Counted from the first letter of the stretch, positions 1 to 4,493 are shown. The stretch is 5,087 bases of DNA from Cyanobacteria bacterium UBA11153 (GCA_003511885.1 DOIX01000220.1:2523-7609); one strand, 5' to 3'. The notes: a model not told the origin generated them from the sequence alone. Made by a program: numbers and translations.

Positions 1-66
1 ACTTATTCAGCAAACCCTAAGTACTAGAGTTGCACCAGTTTCAATAAGTCAAACCTATCTCTCCAG

Positions 67-89
67 CCCCTTTCCATTCAAGGAAGGGG
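67..89. other. Hairpin-forming inverted repeat downstream of queF
   Basis: Bases 67-75 (CCCCTTTCC) pair with 82-89 (GGAAGGGG) through eight base pairs with one bulged T and a six-base loop. It lies about 70 nt past the queF stop and could end or stabilise the queF transcript. No T-run follows it on the minus strand, so a classical intrinsic terminator is not supported and the role is inference. Confidence 0.35.
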
Positions 90-102
90 ACTCATACAGC
101 GG

Positions 103-119
103 TTAACACTTTGTGTTAA
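103..119. other. Perfect 7-bp inverted repeat with 3-nt loop downstream of queF
   Basis: TTAACAC at 103-109 and GTGTTAA at 113-119 are exact inverse complements around TTT. An A-run on the plus strand (118-124) means that on the minus strand a U-rich stretch comes before the stem and not after it, so it is not a standard terminator for queF. It could be a 3'-end processing or stability hairpin, or a protein-binding palindrome. Confidence 0.35.
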
Positions 120-156
120 AAAAAGATATTATTCCCCCATAAATTCAATTAGCACT

Positions 157-579
157 TCATCCTTTCTCATACCGTACCTCAATCACAGTATGAACATTCC
201 CCCGTGGCGAGAAATCCCCTTTAATCCTTACTTCCAAAGGAGCGCAAGCCGCCACAAAATCATCTAAAATCTGATTCACCGACTCCTCGTGAGAAATATA
301 GCGATCGCGATAACTGTTAATATACAGTTTCAGCGCCTTTAACTCCACCACCCGTTCATCCGGGATATATGTCAGATAAATCGTCGCAAAATCTGGATAA
401 CCGGAAAACGGACACTTGCAAGTAAACTCCGGTAATGTAATATTGATATCGTAACGCCGCCCCACACGAGGATTGGGGAAAGTAATTAGGGTTCCCTCAG
501 CAATCTGACGTTCCCCATATTTCATTTCTGACTTTTCAACTCCTGATGATATAGATTCCTCGATTGGATAGTTACTCAT
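157..579 (-). CDS. queF: NADPH-dependent 7-cyano-7-deazaguanine reductase QueF (preQ0 reductase)
   Basis: QueF reduces the nitrile of preQ0 to the aminomethyl group of preQ1 with NADPH, a cytoplasmic step of queuosine tRNA modification. The 140-residue product has the length of the short, single-domain (B. subtilis-type) T-fold QueF. The active-site block CPFSGYPDFATI supplies the nucleophile Cys56 and the acid Asp63, seven residues apart as in the family. The NADPH-binding signature ELKALKLYINSYR begins at about residue 79, and His98-Glu99 match the substrate-binding HE pair. I chose the ATG at 579 because the frame extends upstream only to a TTG at 636, which would overlap the preceding gene by 22 nt and add a non-conserved Lys/Ile-rich leader. 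No clear ribosome binding site and no preQ1 riboswitch fold is seen upstream. It may share a transcript with the gene at 615-998. A perfect HIP1 octamer lies inside the gene at 301-308. Confidence 0.96.
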   Translation of the reverse strand: MSNYPIEESISSGVEKSEMKYGERQIAEGTLITFPNPRVGRRYDINITLPEFTCKCPFSGYPDFATIYLTYIPDERVVELKALKLYINSYRDRYISHEESVNQILDDFVAACAPLEVRIKGDFSPRGNVHTVIEVRYEKG

Positions 580-614
580 ATATTTAATCTTAATTTTCGA
601 TCCTTTATCCTCGA

Positions 615-998
615 TTAAGCTTCCCAATCTGGGCAATTGTCAGTATCCCATCCATAAGGGTGCATACCGCAAATGAACATATTACCACCATAGGAGCGAC
701 CGTGGTAATTGCTACAACCAACACAAGCTAAGGGTTGTTCAAAAGTTGATTCATCTGGCGGAGTGAAGAATTCTTCAGTTTCACCCATTGACGATTCAGA
801 ATCAAGAAAATTAAAATAATCAAAATCGACAAATTCTTGAACAATATCCTGGAAGCATTTTTCAATTTCCGCACCGACTGTATTGTGCCATTCATCAGCC
901 AATTCTTCGACTGCATTGGTGAATTCAACGAAATATTCATCCACCATATCAGCCAATGAATCCAGGGTTTCCAAAATACTTTTAGACCAATCTTCCAT
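615..998 (-). CDS. Small acidic protein with a C-terminal four-cysteine (putative metal-binding) motif
   Basis: This 127-residue protein is not a family I can name. The first 65 residues are strongly acidic and read as helices (EEL, DEW and EIEK segments). A short linker follows, rich in Ser, Glu and Pro (residues 66-88). The C-terminal 36 residues hold Cys92-x2-Cys95, Cys110 and Cys122, with His99 and His113, in the order CxxC...YHG...C..HPYGW...CPDW. Such spacing suggests a zinc- or iron-binding knuckle, but this is inference. I have the impression that similar short tails with YHG and HP motifs occur in other cyanobacterial small proteins, which I cannot confirm here. The ATG at 998 has no Shine-Dalgarno; a G-rich repeat word lies just upstream. 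The stop is 35 nt before the queF start, so co-transcription is plausible. No signal peptide or membrane segment is visible. Confidence 0.85.
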   Translation of the reverse strand: MEDWSKSILETLDSLADMVDEYFVEFTNAVEELADEWHNTVGAEIEKCFQDIVQEFVDFDYFNFLDSESSMGETEEFFTPPDESTFEQPLACVGCSNYHGRSYGGNMFICGMHPYGWDTDNCPDWEA

Positions 999-1007
999 GA
1001 TAGGGAA

Positions 1008-1019
1008 TGGGGAGTAGGG
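1008..1019. repeat. G-rich repeat word TGGGGAGTAGGG upstream of the 615-998 gene
   Basis: This 12-mer recurs exactly at 1578-1589. Each copy sits 10 to 19 nt upstream of a minus-strand start codon (ATGs at 998 and 1559), in the 5' leader. A related word on the opposite strand overlaps the phasin stop region (1186-1200). These look like short degenerate repeats scattered through cyanobacterial gaps. A role in translation is not shown. Confidence 0.5.
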
Positions 1020-1081
1020 GAGATTTTTGAGGAATGAGTTTGGAGTTTTAATGGAAAATTTTCACCCTTAACTTTTACATA

Positions 1082-1189
1082 GAATAGGGAGGTTAAAACC
1101 GCTCACTCGCGTTCCTCCCTGCTCTAAAGAGCCAGGGCTTCCCGCTTCGGAGGTGCCCTTGTGAGGAATTACTTGATACCTCCCTATTC
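1082..1189 (-). mobile_element. Short element with 12-bp inverted ends; interior resembles an IS200/IS605 right end (omega-RNA-like remnant)
   Basis: GAATAGGGAGGT at 1082-1093 and ACCTCCCTATTC at 1178-1189 are perfect inverted repeats framing 84 bp. On the minus strand the interior forms two adjacent hairpins. In the first, GGGC and GCCC enclose a nested CCG-AAG-CGG. In the second, CCCT-G-GCTC, a TTTA loop and GAGC-AGGG are followed by GAGGAACGCGAGTGAGCGG. That order (GAAGCCC, hairpin, GGGAGGA, CGCGAGTGAGCGG) resembles, from memory, the right ends of cyanobacterial IS200/IS605 elements, where the TnpB guide RNA scaffold is encoded. No tnpA or tnpB gene is present, so this would be a solo remnant or a non-autonomous derivative. 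Perfect terminal inverted repeats are not typical of IS605 ends and may instead come from nearby G-rich repeats. The family assignment is inference. Confidence 0.5.
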
Positions 1190-1190
1190 C

Positions 1191-1559
1191 CTACTCCCTC
1201 TTCAACCGACGTAATTCTTCCTGCATTGCTTGTACTTGTTTGCGCATTGCTTCAATATTATCTGGCTCGGTACGATTTGGCTCTTCATCTTCCGAGACAA
1301 TCTCAATTCTACGCGGTTCTGATGGCGGTTCGTTTTTTAAAGGTTGAGGTGGTTGCTGTTGTGCTTGTTTTACCATATCATCAACCATTTTACGGGCTTC
1401 TTCTGTTGTCATCTCGCCCCGCGCCACCAGCTCATCTGCTAGCTTTTGGGCTTGGTTGCGCAATTCTGATAACGTGCCGCCAGCTTTTTCCGTGGCGTAG
1501 GAGGCTAAACCAACACCGAGATAAAATGCTTTTTGTACGAGATTTCCAAAACCAGCCAT
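1191..1559 (-). CDS. Phasin-like family protein (small helical, coiled-coil C-terminus)
   Basis: This 122-residue protein resembles cyanobacterial proteins annotated as phasin family. It opens with a mildly hydrophobic, Gly/Ala-rich segment (residues 2-29, with GNLVQKAFYLGVGLASYATE). An amphipathic helix follows (31-66), carrying ELVARGEMTTEEARKMVDDM, a typical motif of this family. Residues 67-102 are a low-complexity linker rich in Gln, Pro and Glu. The tail from 103 to 122 is a charged heptad-like helix (IEAMRKQVQAMQEELRRLK). Phasins coat polyhydroxyalkanoate granules. In cyanobacteria many family members have no proven granule role, so function is uncertain, and neither PHA synthesis genes nor partners are in view. 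The ATG at 1559 is the natural start; no Shine-Dalgarno precedes it. A consensus -10 (TATAAT) lies 44 nt upstream. The TAG stop sits within a G-rich repeat next to the inverted-end element at 1082-1189. Confidence 0.85.
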   Translation of the reverse strand: MAGFGNLVQKAFYLGVGLASYATEKAGGTLSELRNQAQKLADELVARGEMTTEEARKMVDDMVKQAQQQPPQPLKNEPPSEPRRIEIVSEDEEPNRTEPDNIEAMRKQVQAMQEELRRLKRE

Positions 1560-1577
1560 AGATAATTCTTGGGGGAG

Positions 1578-1589
1578 TGGGGAGTAGGG
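1578..1589. repeat. Second copy of G-rich word TGGGGAGTAGGG, upstream of the phasin-like gene
   Basis: Identical to 1008-1019 and in the same orientation. It lies in the presumed 5' leader of the phasin-like gene, between its -10 element and its ATG. On the RNA it would read as a C-rich stretch and therefore cannot act as a Shine-Dalgarno. Confidence 0.5.
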
Positions 1590-1602
1590 TAGAAAATTTT
1601 GA

Positions 1603-1608
1603 ATTATA
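1603..1608 (-). promoter_or_regulatory. Consensus -10 element (TATAAT) of the phasin-like gene
   Basis: The minus strand reads CGCTATAATTC, a perfect sigma-70-type -10 hexamer that would give a leader of roughly 35-40 nt before the ATG at 1559. The expected -35 position falls inside the TTGGCTC heptamer repeat and has no recognisable TTGACA, so the promoter may be -35-independent or activator-dependent. Confidence 0.5.
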
Positions 1609-1619
1609 GCGAGGGACTA

Positions 1620-1640
1620 TTGGCTCTTGGCTCTTGGCTC
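1620..1640. repeat. Heptamer tandem repeat, three perfect TTGGCTC units
   Basis: Three identical 7-bp units run without interruption. Seven-bp short tandem repeats are a known feature of filamentous cyanobacterial gaps. This one overlaps the -35 position of the phasin-like promoter, so changes in copy number could shift its spacing. Confidence 0.75.
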
Positions 1641-1711
1641 AGTAAGAAAGCTGTCTAATCAAGGGTTTGAGGAATTTAGAATGTCCTAACTGCCCTGGCG
1701 GTTGCTATAAA

Positions 1712-1739
1712 ATTCAAAACTCAACACTCAAGACTGAGA
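1712..1739. repeat. Degenerate heptamer repeat (ATTCAAA, ACTCAAC, ACTCAAG, ACTGAGA)
   Basis: Four consecutive 7-bp units share an ACTCAA-like core with one to three differences each. The tract lies between ffs and the phasin-like gene and looks like an aged copy of the same class of heptamer repeats seen at 1620 and 4500. Confidence 0.5.
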
Positions 1740-1760
1740 ACTTTTAACTGATAATAGCTA

Positions 1761-1857
1761 AAAGACCCGGAGTCCACGCCTATCGCAAGCATCCCGTATT
1801 GCTGCTACCTTCCGGTCCTGACAAGATTTGGGCGTTACAATCGCATGAATCCGAGTC
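1761..1857 (-). ncRNA. ffs: Signal recognition particle RNA, small bacterial type (4.5S RNA)
   Basis: This RNA binds Ffh to form the signal recognition particle that targets membrane proteins co-translationally to FtsY and SecYEG. The minus strand contains the near-invariant helix 8 core GTCAGGACCGGAAGGTAGC (plus positions 1804-1822), with its GGAA tetraloop and the asymmetric AGCAG side. The ends pair: GACTCGGA at 1850-1857 with TCCGGGTC at 1764-1771 (eight pairs, one G-U), and further in CGCC with GGCG. The length of about 97 nt matches the small, Alu-less SRP RNA of cyanobacteria. A short T-run (1760-1763) follows the closing stem on the minus strand and may mark the 3' end. Exact termini are estimated from base pairing and the promoter position. 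Confidence 0.96.
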
Positions 1858-1864
1858 AGTTTTT

Positions 1865-1894
1865 ACTATAACATGTTTTGTCCAAAATCGACAA
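1865..1894 (-). promoter_or_regulatory. Promoter of ffs (TTGTCG, 18 bp, TATAGT)
   Basis: On the minus strand a -35-like TTGTCG (1889-1894) and a -10 TATAGT (1865-1870) are separated by 18 bp. The -10 ends seven bases before the predicted RNA start at 1857. Position and match are what is expected of a constitutive sigma-70-type promoter for a stable RNA. Confidence 0.75.
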
Positions 1895-2070
1895 GAAGGT
1901 CACTGGTATAGCACGAAGGGTTGAGATGAGGAGGTTTTGACCCCCTACCCCCCCCCAGGGTTGTTTCATTTTCCCTTGAGAAATTAGGGAGCAGGGGAGC
2001 GGGTTTGATCGATTTTTTCGATTTGAGGGCATGTTTTTCGGTGTGGCTTTGGCAGTTTCTCAATAAGTGA

Positions 2071-2113
2071 CGAAAGCGGATCATACGATTAGAGATCCGC
2101 GATCGGGCTTTCG
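2071..2113. other. Compound inverted repeat (two-part stem) in the Sel1-ffs gap
   Basis: GCGGATC at 2076-2082 and GATCCGC at 2094-2100 are perfect inverse complements around an 11-nt loop. Outside them CGAAAG (2071-2076) and CTTTCG (2108-2113) also pair, so a two-part stem with an asymmetric internal loop can form in either strand's RNA (the two stems share base 2076). It may be part of a dispersed repeat or a transcript-end structure. The function is unknown. Confidence 0.45.
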
Positions 2114-2133
2114 GACTCAGAAGGGATCGCACT

Positions 2134-2168
2134 GTAGAGTGTGCTAGCGATAGCATAACGCACCCTAC
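2134..2168. repeat. 35-bp near-palindromic dispersed repeat (GTAGGGTGCGTTA type)
   Basis: GTAGAGTG at 2134-2141 pairs with CACCCTAC at 2161-2168 (one G-U), enclosing an inner GCTA-GCGA-TAGC hairpin with a GNRA-type loop. The wording GTAGGGTGCGTTA is, from memory, common between genes in cyanobacterial genomes, so this is probably a copy of a dispersed repeat. It lies 23 nt past the Sel1 stop and could serve as a 3'-end hairpin, but no T-run follows it. Confidence 0.55.
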
Positions 2169-2191
2169 AAAATCGGTGAGCGCACTTTTGG

Positions 2192-2830
2192 TTATGACTT
2201 TTGCGATCTTTCAAGCCAATATCTGGCAAGTTCCTCATCTTGAGGCAAACCAAGTAACCCTTGTTGATAGGCGGTAGCTAAGACTTCTTGAGATGGTTTA
2301 TAATCCTTCTCAGCAGCTTTCCGATACCAAGAAACTGCCTGGTTGAAATCTTGGTTAACTCCTTGACCAGCAGCATACATGTCGCCCAGTCGATGACATG
2401 CGATGGGAAAACCTTTTTGGGCTGCTTTCATATACCAGGTAACTGCTTTGGGATCGTCCCTATATTGATGGTCTTTTATGCCTGATATACTGAAATTACC
2501 AGAATATATCTCACCTAATACTTCTTGCGCGAAAGGTAATTCTTGTTCTGCCGATAAAATATACCATTGAATCGCTTCCTCTGGCGAATCATCCCAAAGG
2601 AATGTAGCCAAATTATTTTGAGCAACCCGATCTCCTTGTTGTGCAGATAAACGATACCACTTAATTGCTTCAGTGCAGTTAGTTTCTACACTTTGCCCAA
2701 GATCGTACATATGTGCAATAACTTTTTGAGCTTGAGGATTCCCCGACTCAGCTAGAGGCATCAATATTTGAAATGCCTTGCCAAATTCCGAGGCTTCGTA
2801 GGCAGAAAGTCCTTCTTCAAGATTTGACAT
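2192..2830 (-). CDS. Sel1-like repeat (SLR) protein
   Basis: This 212-residue protein is built almost entirely of Sel1-type alpha/alpha repeats, a TPR relative used as a protein-protein interaction scaffold. Repeat ends are marked by EAIKWYRLSAQQGD (54-67), EAIQWYILSAEQEL (85-98), KAVTWYMKAAQKGF (128-141) and QAVSWYRKAAEKDY (164-177), with a fifth, incomplete one at 200-210. The matching first helices include AQKVIAHMYDLG (34-45) and ACHRLGDMYAAGQGV (144-158). The second repeat is shortened (WDDSPEE), and the third carries an insertion at 110-126. There is no signal peptide or membrane segment, so it is probably cytoplasmic. The partner cannot be deduced. The ATG at 2830 has no Shine-Dalgarno. 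A 95-nt gap with a perfect palindrome at 2876-2892 separates it from the preceding gene, so separate regulation is possible. Confidence 0.93.
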   Translation of the reverse strand: MSNLEEGLSAYEASEFGKAFQILMPLAESGNPQAQKVIAHMYDLGQSVETNCTEAIKWYRLSAQQGDRVAQNNLATFLWDDSPEEAIQWYILSAEQELPFAQEVLGEIYSGNFSISGIKDHQYRDDPKAVTWYMKAAQKGFPIACHRLGDMYAAGQGVNQDFNQAVSWYRKAAEKDYKPSQEVLATAYQQGLLGLPQDEELARYWLERSQKS

Positions 2831-2875
2831 TAATTTCTGCCAAAGTACTTTTTGAGATACATGATTACCTACCCG

Positions 2876-2892
2876 CTGGTTAGTCTAACCAG
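2876..2892. promoter_or_regulatory. Perfect palindrome CTGGTTAG-T-CTAACCAG upstream of the Sel1 gene
   Basis: Two exact 8-bp arms flank a single central base, 46 nt upstream of the Sel1 ATG. The symmetry suits binding by a dimeric regulator. On the plus strand five T follow closely (2894-2898), so it could instead be a short terminator for plus-strand transcription, but no plus-strand gene is present. On the minus strand, where the genes are, no T-run follows it. Confidence 0.45.
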
Positions 2893-2925
2893 ATTTTTCA
2901 TTGCTTGGAACACAGTTTAAGTTTA

Positions 2926-3525
2926 TCACCGTTCTTGGAAATAATCAGTAACGTATGGAAGCGATCTCACCAGGTAGGTTGGATCTATGTCAGCTTCCTT
3001 TAGGGTTTGAAGGAGACTTTCATGTTCTTCCTCAGTCAGATCGAATATCTGCATCGTTCCGTAATCGGATGACCTATAGAGGCAGCGATCCCCTACAAAC
3101 ACCTCTAAATCTTCAACTGGACACAACTCACCAGATAGAGCTTTTTGTGGTGGTCTTTTACAGGTTAACTCCTTAGCGAAGATCTCATCTGGTGTTCCTT
3201 GTACCTGAACTACTTTTGTCGGTATGCTAAAAGTTGATAGCTCCAGTTTATTGCCTGAAAGTTCCTGTACAATTTTATCGCAAGCATTCATTAGTTCTTG
3301 AGCAATAAATTTTTCTGTATCGGTTAGTTCGCGTGGAGGAACAATAGTTACTTTGCCCAGAGAACAAAGTCTTGCCTCATCCTCTGGTTTGTCATAAATA
3401 CCAGGGATAAGACTCAAGATAAATCTGGTTCCTCTATTAGCCGCCCAATAAATAGTAACTTGGTACAAAGCTATAAGAGTTTCTAGATCATCTTTTTTAT
3501 CTCGCAGATAGAACTGATAACGCAT
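2926..3525 (-). CDS. Hypothetical soluble protein, second gene of a two-gene unit
   Basis: I do not recognise this 199-residue protein. It is mixed alpha/beta in character. It opens with a strand and helix (RYQFYLRDKKDDLETLIALYQVTIYWAA). Strand-forming segments follow around RFILSLIPGIYD and KVTIVPP, then a helix (TEKFIAQELMNACDKIVQEL). The second half ends in a DLTEEEHESLLQTLKEADIDPTY-type helical region. Four cysteines are scattered (54, 122, 135 and 148 from the ATG) with no evident metal site. No signal peptide or membrane helix is seen. The frame also allows TTG at 3528, but ATG at 3525 is preferred; AGAGG lies 10 nt upstream of the ATG, inside the end of the preceding gene. The preceding stop is only 5 nt away, so the two genes are almost certainly translated from one message. 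Confidence 0.85.
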   Translation of the reverse strand: MRYQFYLRDKKDDLETLIALYQVTIYWAANRGTRFILSLIPGIYDKPEDEARLCSLGKVTIVPPRELTDTEKFIAQELMNACDKIVQELSGNKLELSTFSIPTKVVQVQGTPDEIFAKELTCKRPPQKALSGELCPVEDLEVFVGDRCLYRSSDYGTMQIFDLTEEEHESLLQTLKEADIDPTYLVRSLPYVTDYFQER

Positions 3526-3530
3526 CAAAA

Positions 3531-3869
3531 TTAGACCTCTGTTATTGTTCCGTTATTTCCTTCTTGAGTCTGACCAACACTTTGTGGAAGTAGGGGCTTG
3601 AGTAAAAATGAGATAATTCCGATCAAAACACTTAAAATCTGACCGAGAACATCTAAAGCATATTGAACTAATCCCAAAAATGCTTGTATGGCTTCTTGTA
3701 TAGTGGGAAAACATCCTTGTGGGTCGCATAGAGCTGCAACACATTCTTGTGGATCCGATGCCATGACACACGGCTCTCTTTCACTTAGAGTGGAAAACCC
3801 CCATATTACTGATAGATTACTGAAAATATTGAGCTGAAAGTCTTGCCCTATAAGCTTTCTATGAATCAT
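3531..3869 (-). CDS. Small hydrophobic Cys-containing protein, first gene of a two-gene unit
   Basis: This 112-residue protein has no family I can name. Residues 1-35 are polar to mildly hydrophobic. Then comes a cysteine patch (Cys34, 43, 48, 53) in which DPQEC and DPQGC repeat at a 10-residue interval, visible in the DNA as a 30-bp direct repeat. Residues 60-96 form one long hydrophobic stretch (AFLGLVQYALDVLGQILSV and onward) ending in KPLLPQ, which could be one membrane helix or two short ones, or an amphipathic helix. A polar tail rich in Gly, Asn and Thr closes it. The ATG at 3869 is chosen because a near-perfect ribosome binding site precedes it. An internal ATG at 3764 (MASDPQE) would give a 77-residue form lacking the leader. 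Possible roles include a small membrane protein, a toxin-like peptide or a peptide precursor, but none is shown. Codon-level coupling to the downstream gene is clear. Confidence 0.7.
   Translation of the reverse strand: MIHRKLIGQDFQLNIFSNLSVIWGFSTLSEREPCVMASDPQECVAALCDPQGCFPTIQEAIQAFLGLVQYALDVLGQILSVLIGIISFLLKPLLPQSVGQTQEGNNGTITEV
3711..3759. repeat. 30-bp-period direct repeat encoding DPQEC/DPQGC
   Basis: Positions 3711-3729 and 3741-3759 are closely similar 19-mers (ACATCCTTGTGGGTCGCAT against ACATTCTTGTGGATCCGAT) spaced exactly ten codons apart. They encode the duplicated Asp-Pro-Gln-x-Cys motif of the small hydrophobic protein, suggesting an internal duplication. Confidence 0.55.
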
Positions 3870-3871
3870 AA

Positions 3872-3880
3872 CTCCTCCTT
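3872..3880 (-). promoter_or_regulatory. Strong ribosome binding site of the small hydrophobic gene
   Basis: The minus strand reads AAGGAGGAGTT immediately before the ATG at 3869. It is a near-perfect anti-16S match and the only such site in the window, where other genes have weak sites or none. It decides the start codon and suggests efficient translation. It directly follows an in-frame TGA-TAA double stop of an upstream open stretch. Confidence 0.8.
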
Positions 3881-3980
3881 ATCACTCGACTTGAAGGAGA
3901 GCCATTTCTGAGACTTTCTTTCCTTCGTCGGCGTTGAGGCAGAAGTTGGATTTTTTGCAGAAACCTATCTTCGTAGGGTA

Positions 3981-4493
3981 TCAAAACCGGAGATAGTGCA
4001 TAAGTTGGGATGTAAGTTGAGGGCTGAGGGCGAGGCGGCGTTGAAAATCTGCCAGATTACGATATTTTCCCAAATCCTGACGATTTTGTGCGATCGCTCT
4101 TGCCAGGAATAAATCCACTAGGGGAATTTTCGCTAATTCTTCTACTGAGGCGATATTAGGGTTAATGGGTGTGGGAGTGACGGTGCTTTCAGGATCGTAG
4201 TAACAAAACTGTAAAATTGGTTTTAGGGGCATTAGTCGTTGTACGGGTACGCTAATGGCAGCAGCGATATCCTCCAAAGAGTAAAATTGCATCCCACTTT
4301 CAACTAATTCCACCAGGCATCGGGCTTGATGAATGGATATGCCTGGAAGTCTTAACCAGTCATCGACGCTGGCTTGATTAACATCAATTTTGATACCTAA
4401 CTCGGCTGCGATCGCAATTTCGTCAGCCGATCCCAGTCTATAATAAGGATCTCTCTGAATCCGTACTCGAATATCTTGCCAATTTGGATTCAT
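3981..4493 (-). CDS. ComEA-like helix-hairpin-helix protein
   Basis: This 170-residue protein carries two helix-hairpin-helix units of the type found in ComEA and other DNA-binding proteins. The first (about 36-82) has the classical core VNQASVDDWLRLPGISIHQA, with the LPGI hairpin at 49-52, followed by the YSLEDI continuation that marks the second half of a ComEA fold. The second (about 110-168) begins NPNIASVEELAKIPLVD, where the hairpin glycine is replaced, so it may pack without touching DNA. ComEA proteins of competent bacteria are membrane-anchored or periplasmic; this one has no signal peptide or anchor and is probably cytoplasmic, so a role in DNA uptake is not assured. The N-terminal 35 residues (WQDIRVRIQRDPYYRLGS) are outside the repeats. 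The ATG at 4493 lacks a Shine-Dalgarno. Two HIP1 octamers lie inside the gene. After the TGA the same frame stays open for 32 codons. Confidence 0.88.
   Translation of the reverse strand: MNPNWQDIRVRIQRDPYYRLGSADEIAIAAELGIKIDVNQASVDDWLRLPGISIHQARCLVELVESGMQFYSLEDIAAAISVPVQRLMPLKPILQFCYYDPESTVTPTPINPNIASVEELAKIPLVDLFLARAIAQNRQDLGKYRNLADFQRRLALSPQLTSQLMHYLRF

Larger units (their letters stand above)
1895..2191. other. Non-coding gap between the Sel1 gene and ffs
   Basis: I see no credible gene here. One open frame on the minus strand (1866-2156) runs across the ffs promoter and has low-complexity, repeat-derived content. The gap holds a C-rich stretch with a run of nine C (1948-1956), a compound stem at 2071-2113 and a near-palindromic repeat at 2134-2168, described separately. 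Confidence 0.6.

Noticed and set aside
580..614. preQ1 riboswitch before queF
   Set aside because: The 35-nt leader shows no stem followed by an A-rich tail of the preQ1-I type and is too short for other classes.
580..636. N-terminal extension of queF from a TTG at 636
   Set aside because: It would overlap the preceding gene by 22 nt, and the added residues do not resemble QueF; the ATG at 579 gives the family's normal length.
728..940. 70-codon minus-strand open frame
   Set aside because: It lies inside the 615-998 gene in another frame and has low-complexity Asn/Leu/Ile content; a shadow.
1226..1561. 111-codon plus-strand open frame
   Set aside because: It is antisense to the phasin-like gene over its whole length and has no protein features of its own.
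1620..1739. Possible CRISPR array
   Set aside because: The repeats are 7 bp, tandem and without spacers; no cas gene is present.
1948..1956. Run of nine C as a phase-variation switch
   Set aside because: It lies in a gap with no gene or promoter it could switch; it may also be a sequencing-length artefact.
1866..2156. 96-codon minus-strand open frame in the Sel1-ffs gap
   Set aside because: It crosses the ffs promoter, starts within a repeat, and includes a translated poly-C tract; it looks repeat-derived, not like a gene.
2288..2485. 65-codon plus-strand open frame
   Set aside because: Antisense shadow of the Sel1-repeat gene.
2955..3176. 73-codon plus-strand open frame
   Set aside because: Antisense shadow of the 199-residue gene.
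3553..3771. 72-codon minus-strand open frame from a GTG, Cys/Ser/Arg-rich
   Set aside because: It is out of frame inside the small hydrophobic gene, which has the strong ribosome binding site; the Cys/Arg-rich content is what a frame-shifted reading would give.
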